A stretch of 64,000 nucleotides of DNA from Fibrobacter succinogenes (GTDB taxonomy: Bacteria; Fibrobacterota; Fibrobacteria; Fibrobacterales; Fibrobacteraceae). Shown here one piece after another: positions 33,454 to 42,537 of the stretch; positions within the stretch are counted from its first letter, which is position 1, and each line of letters opens with the position of its first letter. Under the pieces are notes generated by a model, which was not told the DNA's origin, ran no database searches, and saw nothing but the letters and a program-made list of their open reading frames with translations. Where the stretch lies: positions 1 to 64,000 of the forward strand of contig CADAWC010000007.1 of assembly GCA_902791475.1 (NCBI GenBank), written 5' to 3'. Both the position numbers and the translations under genes were made by a program.

Positions 33454-34422
33454 ATGTTCGTAACGCTCATCGGCAAAGACCAGTTCAGCAAGGACAAGCG
33501 GATTGAAAAATTCCTCGCTGAGACTCTTGGCGACCGGATTTCAGATCCGATGGCCAAGCAGGTGCTGTACGCCACAGACACAAACATCGCCTCCATCTCC
33601 GATGTCATCATCGAAGCGTGCGATTCCGTGTCGATGTTCTCGCCTGAACAGGTCATCGTCGTACGCAAGGCCGAAGCCCTCAAGACCGACGACATGAAGG
33701 CTCTTGCCAAGTGGCTCCCCCATGCGGCAAGCGGCAAGCTGCTCTTCGACTTTGAAACGCTTCTCGCCTCCAGCGAGCTCTACAAGGCTCTCGCAAAGGT
33801 TGGCAAGGTCGAAAAGTTCGACGTCCCGAAACAATACGAAATGGCCGACTGGATTTCAGCCGTTGTCCCGACGCACTTCAACAAGGCGATTGAGCCTGCG
33901 GCATCGCAGTACCTCGCCGAAGCGCTCGGCAACGACACCAAGCTCGTGAGCGAAGAAGTCGAGAAAATCATCCTCTACGCTCCGGACTGCAAAAAGATTA
34001 CGCTCGACCTCGTGAAAACGATGGTCGTCTCCCAGCGCGATATCCCGACCTACGAGATTGAAGGATTCTTTGGCATGCAGAATGCCAAGGCATACGTCCA
34101 GAAGCTAAACGAGCTCTTGAACAGCGGCGTCGACGCCATCCGCATTTCGAACACGCTGTACAACTACGCGCTCTCGCTTTTGAACTACGGCTCGCTTACC
34201 GCAAAGGGCGTCTCGCCCGAAGAAGCCGCTAAAAAAATCGGCAAGAACTACTACATGTTCGTCAAAAAAGGCCAAGCCGCCGAATGCTGCCGCCGTTGGC
34301 GTAAGCCGCTCCTCGTGCGCGTGTTGCGCCGCCTCGCCGACCTCAATTACGAAATCAAGAGTGGCAAGTGCCCAACCCGCATGAGCCAGGAACTCGCCCT
34401 CGCCGCACTCGTCGTGCGATAA
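33454..34422 (+). CDS. holA: DNA polymerase III subunit delta
   Basis: The 322-residue protein has the delta-subunit organisation: N-terminal AAA-like domain without a functional P-loop (FVTLIGKDQFSKDKRIEKF), VIVVRKAEALK in domain I, and C-terminal helices with LRRLADLNYEIKSGK..., characteristic of HolA. Delta opens the sliding clamp in the clamp loader. It follows greA by 3 bp. Some sequence drift is normal for this family; the call rests on architecture and these motifs. Confidence 0.85.
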   Translation: MFVTLIGKDQFSKDKRIEKFLAETLGDRISDPMAKQVLYATDTNIASISDVIIEACDSVSMFSPEQVIVVRKAEALKTDDMKALAKWLPHAASGKLLFDFETLLASSELYKALAKVGKVEKFDVPKQYEMADWISAVVPTHFNKAIEPAASQYLAEALGNDTKLVSEEVEKIILYAPDCKKITLDLVKTMVVSQRDIPTYEIEGFFGMQNAKAYVQKLNELLNSGVDAIRISNTLYNYALSLLNYGSLTAKGVSPEEAAKKIGKNYYMFVKKGQAAECCRRWRKPLLVRVLRRLADLNYEIKSGKCPTRMSQELALAALVVR

Positions 34423-34500
34423 TAAATGCGCAAGGCAAGCGAGCAGGCTTGCTTGCAAGCCTATTTTTGAGCCGAGCATTTGGGGTTCGACAGAACACAA

Positions 34501-34535
34501 AAGCCCTGGGTAAAACCCAGGGCTTCGCATTTTTA
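34501..34535 (+). terminator. Terminator after holA
   Basis: AAGCCCTGGG and CCCAGGGCTT form a ten-base stem with a five-base loop, followed by CGCATTTTTA. An upstream palindrome, AGGCTTGC/GCAAGCCT (about 34443-34461), lies in the same gap. Confidence 0.85.
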
Positions 34536-34536
34536 T

Positions 34537-34563
34537 TGATCCCGGCATAGAAACCGGGATGAC
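34537..34563. repeat. REP-like palindrome
   Basis: GATCCCGG and CCGGGATGAC surround an eight-base loop. It is the ATCCCGG variant of the family and lies between holA and pilQ. Confidence 0.7.
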
Positions 34564-34577
34564 AAGTTCAACAATTA

Positions 34578-36038
34578 CTAATTCCAATCGTCATGAGAGT
34601 TTTCCGGAGCCGGAGCTTCCGGAGTTTCACCCGTCACCACCGGAGATGTCATAATCTTGTCATCGACCGGCTTAAGTTCCGGAGCTGCGCCAGCAGTTTC
34701 TTCGGACTTTTCAGAAATATCGACATTTCCAATGTAATTGCGGATAATACGCGGCGTCACGAAGATCACGAGGTCCTTCTTCGTAATGGACTTACGGCTA
34801 TACTTGAAGAGGTTGCCGAGCAGCGGAATGTCCTTGAGGAACGGAATGCCGCTTTCGCTTTCCGTGTTTTCGTTACGGGTAAGGCCACCAATCACAACCG
34901 TTTCGCCATCAGCCACAACGACCTTGGTCTTTGCTTCCTGGGTCGAAATCACGACTTCGCCCTTTTCGTCATAGCCATAGGAGTTGTTTTCCGGATGGAG
35001 GTCGAGCAAAATGCGGTTGTCGCCAGAAACATGCGGCGTCACCGTGAGCTTGATACCCGTTTCCACCATCTTGGTCGAAGATTCACCACTATCGTCAATC
35101 ACACGGATGGAAACCTTATCACCCATGAACACCTGAGCTTCGGTATTATCGAGCGTAGAAACCTGCGGAGAAGCGAGCACTTCTGTAGAAGCGTCACCCA
35201 TCAAGTTCGAAATAGCAATTTGGAGATTGTTGTCCAGGAGGCTTGCCGTAATAGAGGTATTAGCCTTACCCACAGCCGGAGAGGTTCCGTTCGGGAAAGA
35301 CTGGATTGCACCACTGATTCGGCTAGAACCGGCAGTAGCGCCCGTCGCAGCGGCTGCAGTACCCGGCGTAAGCGTAGCAGAACCCATCGTAGCGGTCCAG
35401 TCCACACCAAGTTCACGAGCAAGTTCGCTGTTCACAACCACAAGCTTTGCGGTAATCATGATCTGGAGAGTTTCCACATCAAGTTCGGTAAGGGCGTTAC
35501 CCATCTGTTCGATCTTGCTTTCCGTATCATAAACGATGATGGAGTTCGTACGTTCCACGACAGAAATCTTACCGCGGTTAGACTTCATGCTTTCGAGCAC
35601 CTTGACCAGTTCATCAGCCTTAGCATGATGCACCTGGAAGTTCTTACGAACAAGAGGAGCATTCTGTTCAGCCTGATTTTCTTCGTCGGCAAGCTTTTTC
35701 TGCTTTGCCTGGTAAGTGCTCAAGCGCTGGATGGAAATGTACTTGTCCTGAATCACCCATGTAAGGTCATTCATATTACAAATAATATCCAAAGTTTCTT
35801 GCCATGTCTTCTTGGTCACACGCAAGCTGATCTTGCCCTTGACATCAGGAGCAATCAAAATGTCCACGCCTGCAATCACCGACACAGAACGGAAAATTGC
35901 ATCGTAGTCCATGTTGACGAAGTTAAAGTCATATAACTTCTTATTCGGGGCAACAGAGCCTTCGGCTGGAGCAGCCCACGCGGTAGCAAAGCTTGCCACC
36001 ATGATAAGAATCGTCAGAATTTTAGTCAGCTTTTTCAC
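34578..36038 (-). CDS. pilQ: Type IV pilus secretin PilQ
   Basis: The 486-residue protein has a signal peptide, an N-terminal secretin/TonB short domain (about 35-110, FNFVNMDYDAIFRSVS), an N1-like KH domain (about 130-195) and the secretin domain with VLASPQVSTLDN, VETGIKLTVTPHV, GETVVIGGL and IPFLKDIPLLGNLF. It forms the outer-membrane gate for type IV pili. The last 50 residues are a Pro/Glu-rich tail. Its ATG overlaps the pilP-like stop by four bases. As the last gene of pilMNOPQ it completes the alignment complex. Confidence 0.93.
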   Translation of the reverse strand: MKKLTKILTILIMVASFATAWAAPAEGSVAPNKKLYDFNFVNMDYDAIFRSVSVIAGVDILIAPDVKGKISLRVTKKTWQETLDIICNMNDLTWVIQDKYISIQRLSTYQAKQKKLADEENQAEQNAPLVRKNFQVHHAKADELVKVLESMKSNRGKISVVERTNSIIVYDTESKIEQMGNALTELDVETLQIMITAKLVVVNSELARELGVDWTATMGSATLTPGTAAAATGATAGSSRISGAIQSFPNGTSPAVGKANTSITASLLDNNLQIAISNLMGDASTEVLASPQVSTLDNTEAQVFMGDKVSIRVIDDSGESSTKMVETGIKLTVTPHVSGDNRILLDLHPENNSYGYDEKGEVVISTQEAKTKVVVADGETVVIGGLTRNENTESESGIPFLKDIPLLGNLFKYSRKSITKKDLVIFVTPRIIRNYIGNVDISEKSEETAGAAPELKPVDDKIMTSPVVTGETPEAPAPENSHDDWN

Positions 36039-37780
36039 TTTTGACCCCCAAATTTATCGGGAAGACCCATAGAGTAGCGACGGCTCACCCCGAATTCTTG
36101 AATCAAGAAGAGCACATCAGTTTGTGTAATTTTAAGAACTTTTCCGTTCATGATCTTATCGCCTTCCTTAAGCGTGTAAGATACACCCGGATTTTTGGTT
36201 TCGACAAGGATAGCCACCGGCTCCTCAGCTTCCCAAATAATACCCACCAATTCAACCTGGTCGATATTGATACCTTCTTCGACCAAGCCCTTGATTTCAA
36301 CAAACGGATCACGACGACCAAACGAACTGTAAGTCACGCGGTCTTCATAAAGTTCATCGAGAGCGCTTCCTGCAGGCTTCATGCCCTGCGTAAGCATATC
36401 ACCGCGTTCCTGGTCCACCTTCTTGAGGCGTTCCATCTGCACGGCAGAAAGTTCGTCAGAGAAGCTAACGGCGCGTCTATTCACATAGCCAATCTTGTTT
36501 CCAATCTGAACTTTGCGATAGAGACCGTTCAAGTCCATATTCACGAGTCGGTCGCCAAAGACCACACGTTGCATGACCTGAGCCTTTTCGCTCGGAGCGG
36601 CATAAAATTCAGTTTCGTCGGCAACAACAATCAGCTCACGCACAACCGGACGCAAATGGAATGTCTGCGTGCTAGCCACCACCTTCTTGCTATCCTTTTC
36701 GTAAGTCTTGACGAATTCCGAGAAATCAGGAACGGCATCAGGCGACTTCATCCAGTCACGAACGTAAATTCCATTCGGACGAGCGCTCCAGAAAACAAAG
36801 CCATCACGACGAACAGCATTCTCTGCAGTCTGCAAAATCAAGGCACCTTCCTGAACCAAGATGGCAGGATTTGCGCCAGCAGAAAGCTGAATATTGAGGC
36901 CATCCATATCCCAGAACACGGACTTCACAAGAGAACCGGCACCAATTTTGAACACCGGAGAGCGTTCCGGACCAGCAATAGAAATCTTGATGACAAAGGA
37001 GGCGTTCGGGGCAGAAATCTTTTCGATACTTAACGGAGAATTGGCGACCAACCGGAACTGTTCCATACCAGAACCGATAAGGACTGTCATATCCTTCAGT
37101 CCCTGAAGCAAGGCTGATGCGGCAACAGCCTGTGCAGCAGCAGCCTGAGCGATATTTTCACGGGCAGCCTTTTCAGCGGCCTTGCGCTCGGCGGCCATGC
37201 GCTTTTCTTCTTCACGGGCGGCCTTACGATCGAGAGCAGCCTGCTTTTCTGCTGCCTTGCGGTCAAGGGCGGCCTGTTTCTCTGCAGCCTTGCGTTCGGC
37301 AGCAAGGCGTTTTTCCTCTTCGCGGGCTGCCTTTTCTGCAGCAGCCTTCTTGCTAGCAAAGAGCTTCGAAAGCGTCCATGAATTGCCATTCTTACCCGAG
37401 AACTTCAAAAGGAAGCGGGACTTGTCCAAGGCAATTGCATTCTTGTCCGTAGTGATAGAGGCGCCCACCGGCATACGGATCATCAAGAAGTTCATGCCAC
37501 GGTAGAGTTCCTTAGAAACGCTCATGGAACGAACAAACGGCGAAGACTGATCGACGTCGTAATTGCCTGTACCAAGAGCAAAGTCAGATTCCGAGAAACC
37601 GACCGTCAAAGTCTTGGATGCATTATCATATTTCTGGAAGAATGTCGGCAAATTCTTGTCAGAGGCAAACTGGAATACCATCTGGCAATTCTTTGAACAA
37701 TCAAAGCGGACATCCTTAATCAGCGCCGCCTGCAAAGCAACGGCACTAGACAAAAGCATAAGAAGGAACTTGCATTTCAT
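36035..37780 (-). CDS. pilP: PilP-domain protein with AMIN-like, Ala/Lys repeat and SH3 regions
   Basis: The 581-residue exported protein starts MKCKFLLMLLSSAVALQA. An AMIN-like domain (about 22-120) is followed by a helical Ala/Lys/Glu repeat (about 125-215, KAAEKQAALDR units). A long beta-rich middle region leads to an SH3-like domain (about 385-440, ETEFYAAPSEKAQVMQRV to GYVNRRAV). The C-terminal PilP fold (about 475-575) includes RRDPFVEI, LVGIIWEAEEPVAILVE and YTLKEGD. Usual PilP proteins have about 170-180 residues. The gene position, with TAATG overlap after pilO and ATGA before pilQ, supports the PilP role linking PilNO to the secretin; the extra domains may bind peptidoglycan. Confidence 0.85.
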   Translation of the reverse strand: MKCKFLLMLLSSAVALQAALIKDVRFDCSKNCQMVFQFASDKNLPTFFQKYDNASKTLTVGFSESDFALGTGNYDVDQSSPFVRSMSVSKELYRGMNFLMIRMPVGASITTDKNAIALDKSRFLLKFSGKNGNSWTLSKLFASKKAAAEKAAREEEKRLAAERKAAEKQAALDRKAAEKQAALDRKAAREEEKRMAAERKAAEKAARENIAQAAAAQAVAASALLQGLKDMTVLIGSGMEQFRLVANSPLSIEKISAPNASFVIKISIAGPERSPVFKIGAGSLVKSVFWDMDGLNIQLSAGANPAILVQEGALILQTAENAVRRDGFVFWSARPNGIYVRDWMKSPDAVPDFSEFVKTYEKDSKKVVASTQTFHLRPVVRELIVVADETEFYAAPSEKAQVMQRVVFGDRLVNMDLNGLYRKVQIGNKIGYVNRRAVSFSDELSAVQMERLKKVDQERGDMLTQGMKPAGSALDELYEDRVTYSSFGRRDPFVEIKGLVEEGINIDQVELVGIIWEAEEPVAILVETKNPGVSYTLKEGDKIMNGKVLKITQTDVLFLIQEFGVSRRYSMGLPDKFGGQK

Positions 37781-38385
37781 TAGTTGCCAACCTTCTTGGA
37801 TGTATAAGTGGTCAAGTTGAAGTTCACCGACATGGTAATCGGAGTCCAACCGTGAGTTTCAGCTTTCTGCACTTCGGCAGCAATGCCCGAATAGCGAGAA
37901 AGTTTCAAGTTCGTAATTGCAGTCGGATAATTGAAGTTTGCAATTTCAGCAAACAGGTAACCAAGCATGTGGTAGCCGGAATTGACTGCAATGGAATAGC
38001 GGTTCTCGATGTAATGTTCCCTTTCCGAGCGGCCTTCCGGATTGAACTTCTGGATCTGCACACCGGAACTGCGGAGCACAGAATAGAGGTCCTGCAAGCG
38101 AAGCGGCACCTTTTCTTCTTCCGGGAACATTTCCTTCAACTTCTGGAAATCCTTTTCAGCCTGAGCGAGCTGCATTTCAAGTTCTGCAACGCGGTGCTTC
38201 TTGGAATTGATCTTATTGAGTTCTTTCTGTGCAGATTCCAACTGGCTCTGAAGATTCTGTTCGTCAAGAACAAATGGATCCCACACATAGGTATAAACCG
38301 TATACCCAAGCAGAAGAATCAATACGATCATGACGATGCAGTATATGTTCTTCTTGTCTTTAAAGTCAATATTAAGGTTGCCCAT
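37780..38385 (-). CDS. pilO: Type IV pilus inner-membrane protein PilO
   Basis: The 201-residue protein has a short cytoplasmic N-terminus, one transmembrane helix (about 14-34), a coiled coil (about 45-95) and a ferredoxin-like periplasmic domain, as in PilO, which pairs with PilN. MGNLNIDFKDKKN at 38385 is the start, following GGAGG; the longer frame lies inside pilN. It is one base from the pilN stop and overlaps pilP. Confidence 0.85.
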   Translation of the reverse strand: MGNLNIDFKDKKNIYCIVMIVLILLLGYTVYTYVWDPFVLDEQNLQSQLESAQKELNKINSKKHRVAELEMQLAQAEKDFQKLKEMFPEEEKVPLRLQDLYSVLRSSGVQIQKFNPEGRSEREHYIENRYSIAVNSGYHMLGYLFAEIANFNYPTAITNLKLSRYSGIAAEVQKAETHGWTPITMSVNFNLTTYTSKKVGN

Positions 38386-38386
38386 A

Positions 38387-38998
38387 TCAACCCTCCTCAC
38401 CAAGATCGCGCTTGAGTTCGACCTTAAGCGTAAAACTGTAGGCCTCGTCGCCATCCACCTTCGTCGTAGAGATGGAAACTAGCGAGACTTTATTTACACT
38501 CACCTGTTTTTCAAGCTTGACCATATATTCAGCGACCTCAGAAAAGTCGAACGTCGTGCCCTTCATTTCGAGGTTGAATTCGCTCACCTGAGACAAACTC
38601 ATGAGCCACATGTTCGGAGGCAATACGGAAGAGATGTTCTCGAACAGCACTACCCAGCGCTTTTTGCTAATCTGGATAGACTTGAGAGCATTGATCTTGG
38701 TATTGATAACAGACTGGTTCTTTTCGAGTTCACTGATTTTCTTGAGCAGCGGACGTTCACGTTCCACTGCAGAGCGCACAGACTGGAGTTCCGCTTCCAA
38801 GCTAGAAATAGATTCCAGCGTGTAGGCGTAGACAAACAATGCCGCGAAAATAGATACAATGAAAATAACAGTCGGCCAAACAACACGGCGGTCGGTAAGC
38901 CAAGTCAAGTCCTTTTGCTTTTTGCGGTGTTCACCAGGCAAAAGGTTGATTGTAATCGCAAGCGCCTTATTGGCACCTTTATTCTTCTTCGTAGCCAT
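38387..38998 (-). CDS. pilN: Type IV pilus assembly protein PilN
   Basis: The 203-residue protein has the PilN N-terminal motif ITINLLPGEHRKK, which binds PilM, a transmembrane helix (about 41-60), a coiled coil (about 62-105) and a periplasmic ferredoxin-like domain with PPNMWLMSLS. Its ATG overlaps the pilM stop (TAATG). It is a core component of the inner-membrane alignment platform. Confidence 0.88.
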   Translation of the reverse strand: MATKKNKGANKALAITINLLPGEHRKKQKDLTWLTDRRVVWPTVIFIVSIFAALFVYAYTLESISSLEAELQSVRSAVERERPLLKKISELEKNQSVINTKINALKSIQISKKRWVVLFENISSVLPPNMWLMSLSQVSEFNLEMKGTTFDFSEVAEYMVKLEKQVSVNKVSLVSISTTKVDGDEAYSFTLKVELKRDLGEEG

Positions 38999-40146
38999 TA
39001 GAACTTCCTCATTGCAAGTCCCAAAGCCGGGGCGTAAATGTTAGAGAGGGCAACAGACATACCTTCCTTATCCACCACGCTAGAATCGCATTCCACCGAG
39101 CGGAAGGGGTTTACCGTCGCCGTTTCAATTCCGGTCTTTTCGGCGATATATTCCAAAAGGCCCGGAACGGCAGCACCACCGCCACCAATCAAAATTCTTT
39201 CAAGCGGACGTGAATCTTCTGCAGAAGAATGGTAACGGATACCAAAGGTAATCTGAGACATAAGCTCTTCGAAAGCGACCTTCATGGCGTCTTCGAGAAC
39301 GGAAATAGCAACGTTGTCAATAACCTTCAAGTCGTTCTTTTCGAACATTTCATGACATTTTTCGGCAGAAATGTCAAGGCTAGACGAAAGCTTGTTGATA
39401 ATGACATTCAACGAACCGCCATTCATGGATCTAACCGAATGGAAAGCCCCATCCTGGATAAAACCAACACTCATCTTGTTATCGCCAATATTAAAGATAG
39501 CGGTCGTCTTCTTAAGTTCTTCTTCGGAGGCGGTTGCAACAAATGAATTCAGGAGGCCAAAGATATCGACATCCAGCGCCGAAAGTCTAATGCCCTTGCG
39601 GGTAAAGAACTGAGCCCAGGAATCAAGCATGGAGCTTTTGGCAGCCACCACATTGACCTTGACTTCATCCCCTTCATGAGAAACGACCTCGTAGTCCAGA
39701 ACGTTATCCTGATCATCGAACGGCGGACGGGACTGAGCGGTCTGAACGATGATAGCCTCTTCATTCCCGTTCTTCGGGACCTTAATCGTGAGGCGATCCA
39801 CAAGCACGCCTCCTTCACCAGCACCGCAGTTCACAGAAGCAACGACATCCACATTTTCATCAATCGGGTGACGGAGCATCAACTTGGAGAAAGCTTCGCC
39901 CAATTTGTCGAAGCCGTCCTTCTCCTTCTTGGCGCCCTTTTCTGCAGACATATCGTCGGAATCGCGTCTTTGGATAAGACCATTGATAATGGAGCCCGCC
40001 GGTACAGGTTCCAAATCCACTTCGCGCACAATTCTTTTACCGTTAGCATCATGATAGACCTTAACGTACTTGATGCTGTAATGGCCAACATCTATGCCAA
40101 CAGTTTCGCGCTCTCCACGAATTCTAGCAATCAATCCTAAAGCCAA
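38998..40146 (-). CDS. pilM: Type IV pilus actin-like protein PilM
   Basis: The 382-residue cytoplasmic protein of the FtsA/PilM actin-like fold shows VGIDVGHYSIKYVKV as phosphate-1, TTAIFNIGDNKMSVGF as phosphate-2 and ERILIGGGGAAVPGL as the adenosine motif. It binds the PilN N-terminus. The initiation codon is TTG, six bases after GGAG. It heads the pilMNOPQ operon. A segment around residue 70 (KGAKKEKDG) is an extra charged loop. Confidence 0.9.
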   Translation of the reverse strand: MALGLIARIRGERETVGIDVGHYSIKYVKVYHDANGKRIVREVDLEPVPAGSIINGLIQRRDSDDMSAEKGAKKEKDGFDKLGEAFSKLMLRHPIDENVDVVASVNCGAGEGGVLVDRLTIKVPKNGNEEAIIVQTAQSRPPFDDQDNVLDYEVVSHEGDEVKVNVVAAKSSMLDSWAQFFTRKGIRLSALDVDIFGLLNSFVATASEEELKKTTAIFNIGDNKMSVGFIQDGAFHSVRSMNGGSLNVIINKLSSSLDISAEKCHEMFEKNDLKVIDNVAISVLEDAMKVAFEELMSQITFGIRYHSSAEDSRPLERILIGGGGAAVPGLLEYIAEKTGIETATVNPFRSVECDSSVVDKEGMSVALSNIYAPALGLAMRKF

Positions 40147-40236
40147 AATAAACTCCGATAGGTAACAATACTATGTAAATTTTACTTTCATAAACATCGA
40201 ATGTCAAGCGAAAAATCAGTTCTAAAACACATAAAT

Positions 40237-41268
40237 CTAAGTTGTTTCGCTATTTACCCCATTTTTCTTCGACTTTGATTTGCGAGTGACCTCAAAAATG
40301 TACTGGAGGACCCTTTCTTGCGTCCAGGCATAAGCCCCCGTGAACACAGCCGAGATAGAATTGAACTGAGGATAAGCCGGGTTTCGGTGACCAAGATTAT
40401 TCAAAATTTTGACATCCACGTTCTGAACCCCAAACGTCGGCAGGTCAAACGAAATAGAAATCTGCTGATCCGGTTTGCAGTCCTCTTCCAGTCCAAGAAG
40501 AATACCGCCAGCAGAAAGGTCGTAAAGAATCCCCGAGTGCACCCCGCCGTCCGGGAACTTTGCCGTCACCGGGAGATTGACCACCTCACGGACCCATTTA
40601 CGCAACTGTTCCTTGTCAAGATGGTCACAGTGGGTAAAAACAACTTTATCTGAAGTCGCAGAAAACACCGTTAACTTTTTAGAATAGACAGCATCATTCA
40701 TGCGAGTCCAACGAATGAGCACAAGAGATCCTTGAATCGCTTTGGCCAACGAATGCAAGCCCTCGATTTGCACGCTCCAAGTTTTTTCCGAGCGCTCTAG
40801 GATAGGCACTCGTCTGAAAACTTGTCCGCTTTCAAATTCCAGATCCACTTTATCGCCGACATTGAACTGCCTTGTCGAGCAGACCATCGTCAATGGATTG
40901 GAGCCCGTAAAATTCATCTTGTTTCTTAAGCCCGCGATAGCGTCAAGCGTTTCGTCACGGACCGAAAACACATTACGGATGCGATAAAATTCAGAGACAG
41001 CGGCTTCAAAAAGTCCCGAAGAATTCAACACGGCGTCCTTGTTCTCGAACTTGGAGGAACGCACGAGCTTTTCCAGAGTGCGCACTTCCTTGGGCGTAAA
41101 ATCAAACGCCTTGATTTTCTCGTTGAAGGCATCTGTACCAAACATCACGTCTGTTTCGCGACGTTTGTACATGAGCTGCATTTCAATCAGCACAAGCGCT
41201 ACAAACGGAAGAACCGGAAGAATATAGGACTGGAAAAATTTCCAGACTTCTTGAAGCTCGCTAGTCAT
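40237..41268 (-). CDS. PilZ-domain protein with N-terminal membrane segment
   Basis: The 343-residue protein has one N-terminal hydrophobic segment (about 13-30). A helical region follows (about 40-120), then a beta domain resembling the YcgR N-terminal domain (about 125-225). The C-terminal PilZ domain (about 226-330) has RKWVR as RxxxR and DLSAGG as the [D/N]xSxxG motif that binds cyclic di-GMP. It lies 90 bp upstream of pilM on the same strand and could tie pilus function to c-di-GMP. That link is inference from position and family. Confidence 0.78.
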   Translation of the reverse strand: MTSELQEVWKFFQSYILPVLPFVALVLIEMQLMYKRRETDVMFGTDAFNEKIKAFDFTPKEVRTLEKLVRSSKFENKDAVLNSSGLFEAAVSEFYRIRNVFSVRDETLDAIAGLRNKMNFTGSNPLTMVCSTRQFNVGDKVDLEFESGQVFRRVPILERSEKTWSVQIEGLHSLAKAIQGSLVLIRWTRMNDAVYSKKLTVFSATSDKVVFTHCDHLDKEQLRKWVREVVNLPVTAKFPDGGVHSGILYDLSAGGILLGLEEDCKPDQQISISFDLPTFGVQNVDVKILNNLGHRNPAYPQFNSISAVFTGAYAWTQERVLQYIFEVTRKSKSKKNGVNSETT

Positions 41269-41277
41269 CAGACCTCA

Positions 41278-42537
41278 CTACAACTCCGTCCAGACACCGT
41301 TGATGTAGCTTGCAAGAATCGACGACGGAAGAACCTTCCCCGTGAGAGGAGAATTGCAGACATGGCCTGCAAAGTCGCTTTCGAGAACCTTGTGCGTTTG
41401 TTCCGGAGCGAGCACCACCACGCTTTCGCCGGCGGATTCGGCCCCCGCCAAACGAGCAGGAGCAGTCGAGAGAAGTTCGATAGCACGAGCCTCACCAACC
41501 TTGGCGACTAACTTATTCCAAATAGCAGGGAGAGCAACTTCCAGGGAAAGTGCACCCGGCACGGAATCTTCGAAGTTCACGACCGTATCCTGACGGAGCA
41601 CCGGCGTGTGGTTCACGCTAATCGCATTGACCGTTCCATCGACAACGCCCTGCCACAAGGCTTCGCGGTCTGCAGCCGAGCGGATCGGCGGAAGGATATG
41701 GTATGCGGAGTCGAGCGTTTCGAGGCAGGAATCGTCGAGCAGCAAGTGGTACAAGTTCACATCGCAAGTGACATCGATACCGTTCTTGCGAGCGTTACGG
41801 ACAAGCTCAAGAGTTTCACCGCAAGTGACCTGCTTGAAGTGCACCGGCACCTGGAGGAAGCGAGCAGTTTCAAGAACAGTATAGGCGGCAATCGTTTCGG
41901 CAATACGAGGAATGCCCTTCATGCCAAGCATGTCGGAATAGGCGCCTTCGTGAACGCAACCGCTGTGGCGGAGCGTCTTGTCCATCGGCTGGAAGAAGAA
42001 GCGCTTACCCGTCATCTTGCCGTATTCCATGGCGAGGCGGAGGAAGCGGGAGTGCGGGATTACGCCGTTACCGTCGCCAAAGCCAGCGACACCGGCATCG
42101 GCAAGTTCGACCATTTCGGCCAAGCTATCCGTGCCAAAGCCCTTGCTATAAGCACCGAGGAACTTGATATCGAAAGCTTCTTCGCCGCGTTCTTCGGACT
42201 TGAAGCGGTTCACCATCGCAGTGAACTTGTCGGCATCGTCAATCGGGTTTGCAGCACTTTCATAAAGGCCACCGTAAAAACCGCCCTTGCGCATAGCATC
42301 AAAGCCATCGGCAAACGTATAGACATCGTCACGGAGCGGTTCCATAAAGTCAAGGCCAAGGCCAAAAAGGGCAGGCATCACAAGCGAGCCGTTGCAGTCA
42401 AATTCAACCGTTTTGGCATTTTCGCAAGCGTTCAGGCGAACCTCGTTCTGAAGTTCAAAAGACTTGCCGTTCCAGAACTTTGCATTTTTCAGAACGACAT
42501 TCACAAGACGACCCTTACAAGGTTTACGCATTTTCAT
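41278..42537 (-). CDS. Dihydroorotase homologue lacking metal ligands (PyrC'-like)
   Basis: The 419-residue protein follows the class I dihydroorotase layout, but the metal-binding DxHxH is replaced: residues 55-66 read PALFGLGLDFME where active enzymes have PG.ID.HVHLRE. Near the C-terminus ISVNHTPV stands where DHAPH is expected, so the catalytic Asp is lost too. It is therefore probably inactive, like the PyrC' partner that supports aspartate carbamoyltransferase assembly in Pseudomonas. It overlaps the end of pyrB by 14 bases, and GGAGG precedes the ATG at 42537. An active dihydroorotase must be encoded elsewhere. Confidence 0.82.
   Translation of the reverse strand: MKMRKPCKGRLVNVVLKNAKFWNGKSFELQNEVRLNACENAKTVEFDCNGSLVMPALFGLGLDFMEPLRDDVYTFADGFDAMRKGGFYGGLYESAANPIDDADKFTAMVNRFKSEERGEEAFDIKFLGAYSKGFGTDSLAEMVELADAGVAGFGDGNGVIPHSRFLRLAMEYGKMTGKRFFFQPMDKTLRHSGCVHEGAYSDMLGMKGIPRIAETIAAYTVLETARFLQVPVHFKQVTCGETLELVRNARKNGIDVTCDVNLYHLLLDDSCLETLDSAYHILPPIRSAADREALWQGVVDGTVNAISVNHTPVLRQDTVVNFEDSVPGALSLEVALPAIWNKLVAKVGEARAIELLSTAPARLAGAESAGESVVVLAPEQTHKVLESDFAGHVCNSPLTGKVLPSSILASYINGVWTEL

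Noticed and set aside
34593..35936. 447-codon frame opposite pilQ
   Set aside because: Antisense shadow; His/Arg/Asn-rich composition without domain.
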